Origin: Symbiodinium natans
Taxonomy: Eukaryota; Sar; Dinophyceae; Suessiales; Symbiodiniaceae
Assembly (NCBI GenBank): GCA_905221605.1
Contig: CAJNDS010001068.1
Location: forward strand, 239,501-303,500
Reading direction: 5' to 3'
Length of the DNA: 64,000 nucleotides
The position numbers were made by a program, and so were the translations under genes. How positions within the stretch are numbered: the first letter of the stretch is position 1; each line of letters opens with the position of its first letter. Below are positions 11,041-22,880 of this stretch, piece after piece. The notes beneath the pieces were generated by a model, which ran no database searches, was not told the origin of the DNA, and saw only the letters and a list, made by a program, of their open reading frames with translations.

Positions 11041-12415
11041 GGGTGGAGGGGGGACTGGGCGACGCTGCACCATCATACGGGTTGGTTAGGTTCAGGGTTT
11101 AGGGTTATTGTCCCTTTGGGTGGCCCCTTAAAATACGGAGCACTATGCACTATGCCTAGATTCAGGGTCCCCAAACAGAGAGGCCATGCTTTAGAGAACT
11201 GCACACATAGTGGAGGCAGCCACTCAAAGATGGCGGAGGGTGGCTGGTGGGGAAGTGGAATCAGTACGGTTAGGTTAGGGTTCAGGTTTAGGGTTTTAGG
11301 GGAATGTCGTGACCCTGTGGGGGTTGTTCACCGTTTACTGCTGCTTCAACAAAGGTCATGCTCTTGAGTTGTTGTAGGCTTCTGTGTGATTGTGGAAAAC
11401 TTCCCCTTGATTTGCTGGCCTTCGTAATGGCAGCCATTCTGTTGGTGAAGTGCCTTGCTACACCCCTGAACAACACGGACTGTTCTGGTACCAAGGTGCC
11501 CCATGCGACGCAGCCTCCGCACAGCAAGCTCTACAGGGTTGCAACTTGCGGAACTGCTGTGGAAAGTTGATGATGCGCTGGGAGCTCGGTTTCTGATGGG
11601 TCCTATCCAGAACCAGACTGTGCGTTTGGGCTCCAGTTTCTGCCTTTGCTTGCAGAATCATGCCTTCATCCACAAACAGCAGATTATCCTTACACTTGCA
11701 CCGTCTCCATACGCCTAAGCCAACCCTCTCAAAACGTAGGGGCCTGGAGCGGGGTGTCAAAGCTGGAGCGCGCGGAATGGGCTCGACGACCTTTGCGAAT
11801 TCCCGCTCGAGAGTATGGCCAGACGCGCTTCTGCTCAAAAGGCCAGAGATTGTCCCAAGTCCGAAGAATCATGAAGAATCCCGTTCGTTGCTATCCATGT
11901 GCAAGGTTTTTGGGGGCCTTTAGAGTGACTGGAAGCGGGGATTGAATTTCAAAGCCGAAAGATGTGCAGGTGATTGGTTCGGCTCAAACACCTGTAGCAG
12001 AACACCAAAGTGCCGGAAGCAACAACCCAAAACTCCCCAAACAGTTCACCGACTGCTCTGCTCCTGTTTCTTCCCCTGTCCCAAGATGAATCAGCGCGGA
12101 GAAGAGTCCTCGATGCATTTGTTATGTCTTAGAAGATGCGGTTACATATCATTAAACACTAGGATGTACCATTCTATATGACTACGTGGTACTACTTAAT
12201 ATTATACATTTGAGGTTCAGGGCTTTGAGGTTATGGGATGAGCTTGAGAAAAGTACAAGTACTACTAGTAACAAGGCTAAGGCTTTCGACTAGCACGCGG
12301 CCCCAAAAGGTGCCCAAAATGCGAACAGGGCTCTGACTTCTCCGTTGAGGGTTTAGACAGCAGTTCGTCCATGCAGCTGTAACAGCACTGTAGCACTTGC
12401 CGCTAAGGTTTCGGC
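11041..12415. other. Unique sequence between arrays, possible coding but unresolved
   Basis: This is one of the longer array-poor stretches. Between 11,458 and 11,838 both strands are open at once with protein-like composition (minus strand LLFVDEGMILQAKAETGAQT; plus strand around 11,503-11,718). I cannot decide which, if either, is coding. The rest shows no motif. Confidence 0.25.
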
Positions 12416-12419
12416 TTGC

Positions 12420-12533
12420 CCCTAAACCCTAAACCCTAAACCCTAACCCTAAACCCTAAACCCTAAACCCTAAACCCTAAACCCTAAACCCTAGACCCTA
12501 AAGCCTAAACCCTAAAACCCCAAACCCTCGCGG
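12420..12533. repeat. CCCTAAA array, about 16 units
   Basis: Nearly perfect CCCTAAA units with one CCCTAA deletion variant and several end variants (CCCTAGA, CCTAAAG, CCCTAAAA). It is followed by a 120-nt G+C-rich island and then a TTTAGGG array at 12,658, so the island is bracketed by arrays of opposite orientation. Confidence 0.95.
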
Positions 12534-12657
12534 CCCAGGATGCCTCAGCTACAACCGGTGCAGATGTCGGCCTCGCCTCCTGGGGGGGGAGGGGGAGACG
12601 TGCTGGGCTGAGCTTCGCCAATGGGGCCCACAAAAGGCCAACCAAGGGGTCAGGTTG

Positions 12658-12812
12658 GTTTAGGGTTTAGGGTTTAGGGTTTAGGGTTTAGGGTTTAGGG
12701 TTTAGGGTTTAGGGTGTAGGGGGTTTAGGGGGTTTAGGGGGTGTAGGGGGTTGAGGGGGTGTAGGGGGTTGAGGGTGTTTCGGGTTTAGGATTTGGGGTT
12801 TAGGGTTTGGGG
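12658..12812. repeat. TTTAGGG array passing into GTAGGGGGTT variants
   Basis: Eight clean TTTAGGG units are followed by a run of longer GGGGGTTTA, GGGGGTGTA and GGGGGTTGA variants, so the array changes period along its length. Confidence 0.9.
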
Positions 12813-12862
12813 CTACTGACTCTGCATGGCTCCACAAGGCACTCTCTTCCCCCTGTTCGCAG

Positions 12863-12935
12863 TGGCAAGACCTTCGACCGGGCCTTCCCACGCTTCGGCG
12901 GCGTTCCCGCGGAGCTCTGGCGGCCTGCTTTTTTA
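12863..12935 (+). CDS. Putative exon, unknown protein
   Basis: A pyrimidine-rich tract ending in GTTCGCAG (12,855-12,862) precedes a frame that reads GKTFDRAFPRFGGVPAELWR with strong G/C bias at third codon positions. Only one exon can be seen, with arrays on both sides, and no family was recognised. The 3' boundary is uncertain. Confidence 0.4.
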
Positions 12936-13704
12936 CAGTCATGTCATATTCTAGGGTCCTTACGGGAGGGGTTTAGGGTTTAGGGTTTAGGGTTTAGGGC
13001 TTCGGAGGGGGGTTCAAGGGGTGTGTGTAACCCAAGGTTCCCTAATCAATACTCCTCAATGCTCCCTAAGGCTCCCTAAGCCTAGGTACCTACCCCTTAT
13101 GAACCCCCCCCACCTCCCCTAAGGACCCTATAGTTTGTGCCATTCATTTCCGTGTTCAGGGCCCTGGACATTGATAGGAGTTCATGCCCTGGAGATTGAG
13201 GTCTGAGGGTTTGGGACGCATGGCTGAGGTTATGGTGGCAGTTGCAAGGGTTGTGGTGCGGAGTTCGGCCTGTGCGATCTTCTGTGCTTTGGTCAAGTCG
13301 TATTGGGTGCCACTTACTTCCGGCCATGCGAACACAAGCAGTGAGGTTCTCCAGAACCATATACAAACCCTAGAAAAATCCCTGCTAAACCCCCTATACA
13401 ACCCTGTATACAACCATAGAAATGACCTTATCTGACACCGTATATACAACCGATAAGAACCCTTTTTAATGAACAATAAACGTAGATAGCACCCGAATAG
13501 AAACACCCAATAAGAACCCTGAGCCCTGCCTGACCAGTGCCGAAAGATCCCCTGCGCGGCGCCCGCGGCGCCCGCGGCGTGCGGCGCGGAGGCAGGTCGG
13601 CTTCCGGGTCTGCGCGTCTCAAGTGGTTTAGGGAGGGGGTTTAGGGTTTAGGGTTTGTTGGGCTTTAGCCCTGAGAACTCAGTGAGGCTTGTCACCTGGT
13701 TTGC

Positions 13705-13819
13705 TGGTTCTTAGCAGGGAATGAGGGAATGAGGTACCAATACCCCTACTTATACCTTGAGGGAGTATGTAGGGTGAGTATGTAGGGTGCCTAATTCCCC
13801 CATTCTCTACTAAGAACCA
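13705..13819 (+). repeat. Palindromic mini-element, family H2
   Basis: The left arm TGGTTCTTAGCAGGGAATGA and the right arm ending CTCTACTAAGAACCA are inverted copies. The arms are about 35 nt long, and the centre is rich in AGGGTATG-like words. Related copies lie at 47,420-47,536 and 51,619-51,725, and one arm at 56,005-56,075. Confidence 0.75.
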
Positions 13820-14744
13820 TAGGGTTATGGCCCTAAACCCTAAACCCTCAACCCTGAACCGTAAACCCTGAACCCTAACCTTGTTTATGGTTGAAGGGAT
13901 GGCCGTATGTAGACCTTGTGTGTGGCCCTCCTAGGTTCGCCGGGGCGGGGGGGGGTTTGGGGCTCAGGGCTGAGAGCTTACAGTGGGGTGTAAGGTTTAG
14001 GGTTTAGGATTAAGGGGGGGGTTTAAGGTTTGAGGTTTAGGGTTTACGGTAGGGGCGGATAGGGCTTTGGGGGCCTTGATTGAGAATAATTTGGGCGGCT
14101 GAGGTGGGTGCTTCCCCTTGACCCAGTCTCGGGTCGTGGTGGTCTTTTCAACCTTCAGCTTAGGGGATTAGGCTCCTTTACGGCTCGCCTGTTTTGGTTC
14201 CTGTTTGGGTTTAGGGCACAAGCCCCTGAAACCCTAAACCCCTAAACCCTTAAATGTAGCTGCCACCTGGCCGCAGGAAGCCACCAAAGCCAAGAGCTGC
14301 AAGCTAAGGATTGTGTTTGGCGGCGCATGGTTTGGGCTTGGGGCTTGGGGTTTGGGGTTTGGGGGTTAGGGTTGAGGGTTTGGGGCTTCTAAGAAAGCTT
14401 CTGAATTGTCGCTTGCGGTATGTGTTCCTGTTGGTATGTTTTCATGTAGCGACTCTTGGTCACTTTACACCGCGTTCGCATGAAAAACAAAGAGGTGATG
14501 AAGAAAACCTACGGAACTCAGGGAGGGGCACAATGATATCTTCACGTGGGATGGGCTCTTCGGAGCTAGACAAGCACAAGTTCACCAGGATCTTCTACGC
14601 TTCCACCCTGCACCCTAAACCCTAAACCCTGAACCCAAAACCCAGAAAGGCTTCCAAAGTCTTCCTTTAGCCCGCCTTGCAGTGCTTGGGCGGCTGGGGA
14701 GTGAAGGCAGCCCCCGATTGGGCGACAGGGCGGTGACACCCTGA

Positions 14745-14975
14745 GAGTTTCGTTTGGGGGGCTTTAGTGGTTTTAGGGTTTTAGGGGTTTTAGGCTTTTG
14801 GGGAGTTTTCGGGGGTTTTTAGGGGCTTTAGGGGTTTCGGGGGATTTTAGGGTTTTAGGGGTTTTGGTGGTTTTCGGGATTGTAGGAGTTGGGTTTCGGG
14901 TTTTAGGGGTTTAGGATTTTCGGGGGTTTGGGGTTTCGGGTTTTCAGTTTAGGGTCTTGAGATTTTGGGTAGAGT
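14745..14975. repeat. Degenerate TTTTAGGGG-type array
   Basis: An irregular array of GGTTTTAGG, GGGTTTTCGG and related units with a period of about 8-13, much more variable than the 7-mer arrays. Confidence 0.8.
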
Positions 14976-15424
14976 TGAGAGTTCGGGTTTTGGCAATTTT
15001 TCTTGCTTGGATTCTGTCTCCTACGGCAGTTTCCAATACGTGTGTACACGCTTTAAGAAACTTACACCGTAAACCCTAAACCCAAAACCGTTATACAGTC
15101 TATGGGTGCACAAGCATCACAAGGTTTCTTGCGACTGCCACGGCGGAAGATTCCGCTTCCTTGTCACGCTAAATGCCCTTGTGCTTCTCTCGGGCTCGCA
15201 TCGCGGAACCCAGATTGCTAATTCTATCCAGGCTAACAAAAACACACTAATAACAAAACAACAACTAGTATTTATAACAATAAGAAAAGAAACAATAGCA
15301 ATAAACATATCCGTAAAAATCATAAGAGCCACACTAGGTGCTTTGAGCTATCAGCTAAGCCCTCAGTTGACACTCGGATTATCTCCACATGACCCTCTGT
15401 GGTCGGAACTCTCACTCAACTCCC

Positions 15425-15541
15425 TAAGCCCTAAACCCTAAACCCTAAACCCTAAACCCTAAACCCTAAACCCTAAACCCTAAACCCTAAACCCTAAACC
15501 CTAAACCCTAACCCTAAACCCTAAACCCTAAACCCCAAACC
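15425..15541. repeat. CCCTAAA array, about 17 units
   Basis: Nearly perfect CCCTAAA repeats with a single CCCTAA unit in the second half, ending in CCCCAAACCC. Confidence 0.95.
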
Positions 15542-15657
15542 CTTCAAAACAGTGCCAAGATGCAGATCCATCGACGTCGAGCTCCGACTTGCCAACCTGG
15601 AGGAGGGCTTTTCCGGCGCGTCGGCTCTCAACCCCCCCAATCGAAACTGAAGTCAGA

Positions 15658-15745
15658 AGGGTTTATAGGGTTTATAGGGTTTATAGGGTATAGGGTTTAC
15701 AGGGTTTATAGGGTTTATAGGGGTTTAGGGTTTATATGGTTTAGG
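15658..15745. repeat. GGGTTTATA variant array
   Basis: A locally homogeneous nine-base variant, GGGTTTATA, repeats about eight times with a few GGTATA or GGTTTACA units. It differs from the 7-mer arrays around it. Confidence 0.9.
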
Positions 15746-15925
15746 GTGTAGGGGGGGTTCATAAGGTTGACAGCTTCAGAGCTGTTCAAGGGCTTCGAGT
15801 CACTCTGAGCTTTCAGAGCCAGACACGAACCCTTGGAGCTATGAAGCGATGCCTCGGTGCTTGAGTACCCCCCAACAAAAGGCAAACCTTTCAATTCTGG
15901 TAGGAATATTCAGACGCAGGGTAAC

Positions 15926-16024
15926 CTAGGAATAAGAAGGGTGCCCTTTTTGGTTTAGAGGGGGCTTAGAAGGGAACCTAAACCCCCCAACAAAAAGGAA
16001 TGAGAGGCTAGTCTGGGTCCTAGT
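15926..16024 (+). repeat. Dispersed mini-element, family H6
   Basis: Begins CTAGGAATAAGAAGGGTGCC and ends GTCTGGGTCCTAG, so the extreme ends CTAGGA and TCCTAG are inverted. The inside reads GGGGCTTAGAAGGGAACC then CCCCCCAACAAAAAGGAAT. Copies with the same order of blocks lie at 21,713-21,815 and 36,219-36,330. Confidence 0.7.
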
Positions 16025-16311
16025 TATCTATACCCCAAAAGGTTACAGGCTACCTACTCAGCTACTAAGAGACAGGCAAGTCGCCGGGCTGGTGAGCCTG
16101 AGCCAGTGCCTCAGATGTGCAGTCGGAGTGAGCCTACATTGAAGCTTAGGGTTCAGGGTTTGGGGTTTTTAGGGTTTAGGCCCCCCCCCCCACCCCCCCC
16201 ACACCCATCAACTGGCAGGGCCGGTAAAAGCCAGGAGGAGTTCCGGGGCGTTTAAGGCCTTTCGGGTCCCTAAACTTTAAGGCCGAAGCCCTAAGCCCTA
16301 AACCCTCTATC

Positions 16312-16369
16312 AAGCGTCCCGGCGCCCTGAAAGAGCGACTCCAGCAAGCGAAGGAAGACGCGCAGAATG
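16312..16369 (+). CDS. Putative exon, unknown helical protein
   Basis: Reads KRPGALKERLQQAKEDAQNG, charged and helix-like, with G/C-rich third positions, and ends at a good donor, AATG|GTAACT. The island lies between a CCCTAAA-like tract and a TTTAGGG array. Family unknown. Confidence 0.4.
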
Positions 16370-17291
16370 GTAACTGGGTTTAGGTGGCTTAGCGTCTAGG
16401 GTTTAGGTTTAGGGTTTAGGGTTTACGGTCGAGGGTCGGGGCCCGCACCCTAAACCCTAAACCCCAAACCCTAGACCCTAAACCCTACTTTCTATAACCC
16501 TACTTTTTGTATCCACGAAACCTGCAAGCTTTTGAGGGTTAAGTCTTCTTCTCGGGATTTTTTGGGGGACTCATGTACCTGTTCACAGAATCGTATACAA
16601 TCCCCCTACAGGGTTCAAGGCTTCTTTTTGGCCTAAACCTAAACCCTAAACCCTAAACCCTAGACCCTAGACCCTAAACCCTAAACCCTAACCGTCAACA
16701 GTCCCCCTTCAACGGCTTCTCTAGGGGGAAACAAACATCTTCTTGCTGTCCGGGGAGCTGCTGCAACTCCTCTTTGTTCCTGGGGCATCTTCTTGCTGTT
16801 GGGGTTTAGGGTTTAGGGTTTAGGGCTAGTAATTTAGGGTTTAGGGTTTATATAGCAAGGGTTTAGGGTTTAGGGATGTTTAGGGTTTAGGGTTCAGGGT
16901 TTAGGGTTTAGGGGGGTGAAGGCTTGGAGCTTCAAACTTCCAGAAACAGTGCCGAAAAGTCACCAAGATAGGTTGTAGGGTTTAGTGTTTAGGATTTAGG
17001 GTGCTATAACTCCAGCCCTGTCTCGGGAACTGACGCCTCCTGCACACTAAACTATCCGGTCTTGACTGTAAATACTTCCTTACCCTCCCAATATTGCAGC
17101 ATACTATCCCGGGCATACTCAATATGAGGGGGGGGGGGGGGGGAGACAGGCTCTTTTCTTTCTCATATTGCGGGGGCATGACGTAGTCTCACAACCTGAA
17201 CCTCCTGCCATGCTCAGAATTCCCCCCCTTCCAAAAGCCGGCTTTGAACCCTAGAAGCCCTGCAAGACCTCTCTGCCCTCTGAGCCTTCCT

Positions 17292-17346
17292 AGGGTTTAG
17301 GGTTTAGGGTTTAGGGTTTAGGGTTTAGGGTTTAGGGTTTAGGGAG
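17292..17346. repeat. TTTAGGG array
   Basis: About eight perfect TTTAGGG units. A stretch beginning GGTAGGTACCTAGGAGCC follows. Confidence 0.95.
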
Positions 17347-17446
17347 GGGTCCATGGAAGGTAGGTACCTAGGAGCCTTAGGGAGTAGTGGGGAGTGATAG
17401 GGAACCCAGAGTTGCATGCCCCCCTTGAACCCCCTTCCCTTAAGAA

Positions 17447-17533
17447 CCCTATAACCCTATAACCCTATAACCCTATAACCCTATAACGCTATAACCCTAT
17501 AACCCTATAACCCTATAACCCTATAACCCTATA
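17447..17533. repeat. CCCTATAA eight-base variant array
   Basis: About eleven units of CCCTATAA, with one CGCTATAA near 17,488. The change from a 7-base to an 8-base unit is uniform through the array. Confidence 0.95.
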
Positions 17534-18654
17534 GCGCTAAACTCTATCAGCCCTAAAAACACCCCATAGAACTACAAGCCCTTGCGAAAGCCCAGGTTCA
17601 AGGCGTCATCGTCCCCCTGACGCGAGTTCGACGGCCGGACTTGCCTTGGGTGCTTCCATGTGGGTTTAGGCCGATTCGGGCTTAGGGCGTTTAGGGTTTA
17701 GGGTTTAGGGTTCAGGGCTTCAGGGACGGCTCTTCAGCCCTGCAGCCTCTGCAGGGAGAGAAACCGGCGCTCATGGAGAGCTACAGAGTGTCTTGTGAGT
17801 CGGCCCTTGTCTGGCCCACGGCCAGCGCCTCGCTTGGGACAACATCAGGGCTGTTCCTGCTCATGTCCTCCCCTCCCTCCCTCCGCCTGCTACAAGTCCC
17901 CCTACCCCTAACAATCCCAGTGAGTATTCTCACTCGAGAGCAAATTAAAGCATACTCGAGTACATTGGAATGTACAAGAGTATCTTCGAGGTAAAACAAC
18001 ACTGGAGAGGATGTGAATTAGGGTAAGTTATAGGCCAACAGCAACACGACCCCACGTTACCAACAGATCATATTGCTGTTCCCTAACCCTAAACCCTAAA
18101 CCCTAAACCTTAAACCCTAAACCCTAAACCCTAAACCGTGCTTCTTGCTTTCCCAGCAGCAACGAAGGGCATGTCCGAAGAGATAGCAGTGCTGAGTTGC
18201 GGCGCGTGGCGTCGGCCTCCTCTACAAGAGCGGCCTGCGTCGGGTTGAGAGAACTTAGGACGTGTCAGGGCCTGTTATCTGTCTCGTGGATTAGGGGTCA
18301 AGGCTGACAGGGTTGCTCTAAAGGTCGTTCCATGCAAGCGGGAGTGCCTGGGGAGTTTTTTTGTTAGGCTTGCAGCTTTGGGCATGGTCGTGCTTGGTAG
18401 GTTGATGGTCTTCGTGACGTTGTTTGCTCGCAGGGCTGGTTAGCAAGGGCACTAGCTTTACATTCGAGAGGACCTTGATGCTCTGCGCTTGGGACACAGC
18501 CTCTGTTTACCCTCTGTTTGTGATGGCCTCGACCCACATGAAGGCTTTCCTGTCCAATATTCAACAAGCAAAAAAGAATCACCAATAAATCACCGGAAAA
18601 CCAACCCAACAAAACAAACCAGAAACACAGACTCAGGGGAACAACAAAACCTAA

Positions 18655-18945
18655 TCAACATCAAATAAAAATCAAAAATCAAAAAACAATCAGAAAATAT
18701 TCAACCTCCGAAAATCCCAGAAAAATCAGAAAGCAATAAAAAATTACTCAGAAAATGAGCAAAAAACCTTCAGAGAATAATCAACGCCCGAAAAATCCCA
18801 TAAAATCAAAAACTATTCAGAAAATAATAAAAAAAAAAAACAAGCAAAAAACAACCAGAGAATAATCAACGCCCGAAAAATCCCATGAAAATCAACATCT
18901 ATTCAGAAAATAATCAAAAAACAATCAAAACTGATCAAAAAACAA
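18655..18945. repeat. A-rich tandem repeat, period about 80-85 nt
   Basis: Three imperfect copies of an A-rich unit. The block CAGAGAATAATCAACGCCCG starts at 18,771 and again at 18,856 (period 85), and a diverged copy CAGAAAATATTCAACCTCCG starts at 18,691. The composition is unlike the flanking mosaic. The continuation to 19,110 is T-rich and has no recognised gene. Confidence 0.75.
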
Positions 18946-19539
18946 TCAGCCACATCCCTGCCCCAGGCTCCGTTTTTGTCCTTGCTCTTTATTTGTTTTT
19001 TTCTGAGTCTCTGGGATTCGGCATGTTCTGAGTTGATTTTTTTGGGGCGAGTGTTTTTTGATTTTTGTTTGTGTTCTTGAATAAACCCACAAAAACCTTC
19101 TCGTGTGGGCAAGAGGCCATCACAACCCTATGTATGAGGCCCGGTACTGTCACAGCAACCCACCCCATCTCCCAGAAAAGGCCCTGAACCAAACCCCTAA
19201 GCTTTCATTCCTGAAAGACGCAGCTAGCAGCAGGGCGTGCAACAACAATCCTAGCCGACCGCCCTGCAATATGCCAGCTACGGTTTAGGGTTTAGGGTTA
19301 GCAAGATTGGAGAGCCACGGATGACTCATGAGTGTGAGGGGGACGGGGGGGGGGGGTGTGCGCTGGTAAGATCGTCATAGAGTTTTGAGCAAGCAAAGCA
19401 AAGCCAAAATCACCTTCGCAGTTACGTAGAGGGCATCTGAAGGAAAGAGGCAAACCCTCTGAACAACGTTCCTAAACATGATCCCTTTAACCCATAAGGG
19501 AAATATCAAACAAAAACATCCCAAGGGTCCTACTATATA

Positions 19540-19634
19540 GGAGCCTTAATAATTAGAATAGGATTTTGGGGGTGATTATAGTAAAATATACAGGGACCAT
19601 AAGGGAATTACGGTTAGGTGTTTATTCCGACCCC
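19540..19634 (+). repeat. Dispersed mini-element, family H4
   Basis: Begins GGAGCCTTAATAATTAGAAT and ends TTTATTCCGACCCC. The ends form an imperfect inverted repeat (GGRGCCTTAATAAT against GGGGTCGGAATAA). The middle has ATTATAGTAAA and CAGGGACCATAAGGGAA. Related copies: 33,233-33,325, and inverted 52,307-52,391 and 53,242-53,336. Confidence 0.8.
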
Positions 19635-19963
19635 TATCTTATCAAGAGTAGCCTAGGAGACACGGGAACCTGCACGGGGGTTTACGAAAAGAAGGGACCC
19701 AAAACAAAGCATCAAATTCTAGGACCCGCTGAAAATCAGGACCCCAAGAAGGTACCCCCTGATGTCGTAAAGCCCCCCAAATATCCCCAAATATCCCCAA
19801 ACCCTAAACCCTACCTTCGGAAACCCTAAACCCTAAACCCTAAACCCCCCCCCATATTCCACAAAGCTCACCACCTCCAGAGTGACGTGGCGCCTCCAGC
19901 TTTTCGACCATCGGCAGCGGCCGACGCAGCATCTCCAGCCATCGCCTTGGCTTCTTACGAACC

Positions 19964-20113
19964 CTAAACCCTAAACCCTGAACCCTAATCCTAAACCCTA
20001 AACCCTAAACCCTAAACCCTAAACCCTAAACCCTAAACCCTGAACCCTAATCCAAATCCTAAACCCTACACCCTAAACCCTAAATCCTAAACCCTAAACC
20101 CCAAACCCTAAAC
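19964..20113. repeat. Long CCCTAAA array with variants
   Basis: About 20 units in C orientation with scattered CCCTGAA, CCCTAAT and CCTACAC variants. Confidence 0.95.
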
Positions 20114-20359
20114 GCGAGCCTGAAACTTGAGAGCCGCGGCTTCCCGGCAGCCCCAGGCTTGCCCCTTAAAGCAGGTCGAGAAGCCCGAAAGCCTAAAAGG
20201 GTTTACGAGCTTAGGGTGTGGGGTTTGGGTTTAGGGTTTAGGGTTTAGGGTTTAGGGTTTGGGGTTTGGGGTTTAGGGTTTCGGGCTTAGGAGATCCGTA
20301 TTTCAAAGGGGAGCCTATAAGTTGGGGGTCTATAAATAAGGGGATCCCTTACTATCGTG

Positions 20360-20446
20360 AGCCCTAAACCCTAAACCCTAAACCCTAAACCCTAAACCCT
20401 AAACCCTAAACCCTAAACCCTAAACCCTAAACCCTAAACCCTAAAC
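20360..20446. repeat. CCCTAAA array, 12 units
   Basis: Perfect CCCTAAA units running directly into the island at 20,449. Confidence 0.95.
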
Positions 20447-20451
20447 CGGGG

Positions 20452-20539
20452 TGAGAAAGTGCAGCTCCGGTCACTCCACAATTTCGCCGCTTTCTTCATC
20501 CTGACAGCCCAGTTTCTGCAGCAGTTGGGGCTTCTGGGT
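20452..20539 (+). CDS. Putative exon, unknown protein
   Basis: The island right after a perfect CCCTAAA array reads EKVQLRSLHNFAAFFILTAQ then FLQQLGLL, ending at a possible donor, CTGG|GTTTGG. It is hydrophobic in its second half and could be part of a membrane or helical segment. No family recognised. Confidence 0.35.
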
Positions 20540-21712
20540 TTGGGGGGGTTGAACCCTAAACCCTAAACCCTAAACCCTAAACCCTAAACCCTAAACGCTA
20601 AACCCTAAACCCTGAGAGTCTTGATGTTGGGGTAGATGCGACCAGAGTTCGAGTATAACAAAGAAGGATGAAAGAAACTCGTAGTCTTTGAGGCCCTGAT
20701 ATTACAAGTGAGTCTTGAGTCTAAAACGAGCCTGAGCCCGCCAGAATAGGCCGCGAGTCGTGTTGAGCATGGGCTTGTGTGGGTGCCACGTCCAAGTACA
20801 AGTACAAGAAACAGCAAAAGAGCCCCCCCAGCCTTTAAGGTGTCAGAGTTTCCGCGGTTCAGGGTCTAGGGTTGAGGGTTGATGGTCTAGGGTTCAAGGA
20901 TCTTAAGGTTGCTTTGGGTGCTGCAGATGTGCCTGCGGCTCCTCTTGCGTGAGTCTGCGCCGGACGCGCACTTGGTGAACCTTGGCTCGCGATGCCAAAG
21001 TAGGGGCCCGAAGGCTGGAGAGTTAGGAGGTTTTTCAGGGTTCAGGGTTTCGAGTTTAGGGTTCCTGCCAGGGGGCCTAGAGGAGTTAAGGTTTAGGGTT
21101 TAGGGTTTAGGGTTCAGGGTTCAGGGTTCAGGGTTTAGGGTAGGGTAAAGGTAGGGTAAGGGTTTCAGGGCATGCAGGGCAATTTGGAATGGAGCTCTGT
21201 GAGCTGTTGATTCTAACAAGTCCGTCCGGAACATTGAGACCTTGCAAGCAGGGGTGCTGGTGAAGTGCCTTCTGCGGGGCGCTTGGTTGTAGAAATCCTA
21301 AACCCTATACCCTAAACCCTAAACCCTAAACCCCTAAACCCTAAGGAGCTGGCTTTGCATGCCTTTGGTGATTCGAAGCCAAGCTGCCCTGAAGGTTCCC
21401 AGGACGATCCGCGGATGATGAAACAGAATACGCAGCATGACTGGAATACCTAGTTGCTAAAGTATTTGACACACGTGATTGCCTTTTTTTTTTTTTAACA
21501 TGGTAAATGCTAAAAATAGAGAGGAGAATGGTGAGTTGAATCCAGATAAAAGGGCAGCTACATGGTTCCTTTACTTAGGCCCTTAAAAGGGCGACCCTTA
21601 AATACCCTTCACACACCCTAAACAACCCCAAGGGCCCATACTTCAGAACCCTTTAAGGGAAGTTAGGGACCAGGTAACAACCCTTAGAAGTTCTCTAGAC
21701 CCAAAAGAGTAG

Positions 21713-21815
21713 CTTAGGAATACAAAGGGTGCCCTTCTCGGTTTAAAAGGGGCTTCTAAGGGGAGCCGAAAACCCCCAACAAAAAGGGAATAAGGACCTC
21801 ACTCTGGGCCCTAGT
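21713..21815 (+). repeat. Dispersed mini-element, family H6
   Basis: Begins CTTAGGAATACAAAGGGTGCC and ends ACTCTGGGCCCTAGTC, with the inner blocks CCCCCAACAAAAAGGGAATA shared with 15,926-16,024. Confidence 0.7.
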
Positions 21816-21962
21816 CTTCTAGACCTCCTGGTTCTTCTCATGTAGAACTAGGGAGTTAGTTCGACCCTAATGGCTTTGCCAAAGGTGGGGATACGAGGTG
21901 CCCAGCTTCCCGTTAGGAATAAGGCAAGTCCCTAGACGATCTCTCGACCCATAGTTCCTAAG

Positions 21963-22085
21963 CAGCCCATGGATACCGAAACCCTAAACCCGAAACCCTA
22001 AACCCGAAACCCTAAACCCTAAACCCGAAACCCTTAACCTAAACCCGAAACCCGAAACCCTAAACCCTAATAGCCCTAAACCCTA
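21963..22085. repeat. CCCGAAA/CCCTAAA mixed array
   Basis: Units alternate between CCCTAAA and CCCGAAA, a T-to-C variant that is repeated regularly here and rare in most other arrays. Confidence 0.9.
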
Positions 22086-22213
22086 ATTCCAAGTTGGTTC
22101 AGGGTTTAGGGAGCTCGTCAGCTGCCCGCCTTTCAGGAGCCCTCAAGAGCGCTCCTCCTCTTGCATCATCTGGGGGAACCTCGCCCCAAGAATCTGAGGC
22201 CAAAAGCCCTAAA

Positions 22214-22290
22214 CCCGAATAACCCTAGCAACCCTAATAACCCTAATAACCCTAATAACCCTAATCACCCTAATAACCCTAAACCCTCCA
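22214..22290. repeat. CCCTAATAA nine-base variant array
   Basis: About seven units of CCCTAATAA with CCCTAGCAA and CCCTAATCA variants, locally homogenised. Confidence 0.9.
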
Positions 22291-22439
22291 GTACACCCTA
22301 AAGCTGTAAACCCTCAGACCCTGAGTTCCTCGGGTATCCCCTTTGCATCACCTTCACCGAGGCAAAGGGCTCCCCAGGGCTCCGTCGCCACGGCCGTGAC
22401 GGCGGGCTCCGAGACCTCCTCCGCAGGGCTTTTAAAAGG

Positions 22440-22785
22440 GCTGTGGGGGTTTAGGGTTTGGGGTTTAGGGCGTTTCGGGTTTAGGGTTTCGGATTTAGGG
22501 TTAAGGGGTTTTAGGGGTTGAGGGGGTTTAGGGTTTAGGGGTTTAGGGGTTTAGGGGGTTTGGGGTTTAGGGAGGGTTTAAGAGGTAGGGTTTAGGGCTT
22601 AGGAGGAGGCTTTGAGGGGGTTTACGGTGTAGGGAGGGTTTAAGGGCGTTTAGGGTTTAGGGAGGCTTTCAGGGGGTTTAGGGTTTAGATTGTTGGGTTT
22701 AGGCAGGGCTTCAGGGATTTTAACGGGTTTCAAGGCGCTTAAGGGGCCTTTAGGGGGTTGAGGGGGCTTTCAGGGCCTTACCCCT
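22440..22785. repeat. Long degenerate TTTAGGGG field
   Basis: Roughly 340 nt of GGGTTTAGG, GGGGTTTAGGG, GGAGGGTTTAAG and similar units with no fixed period, followed by a CCCCTACTA-type run. Confidence 0.85.
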
Positions 22786-22880
22786 ACCCTACTACTACCC
22801 CCTACTACCCCCCTACTACCCCTACCACCTTTCATACCGGCTGTCGGGGGGGGGGGTTAAGGATTTTAAGGAGTTCGCTT

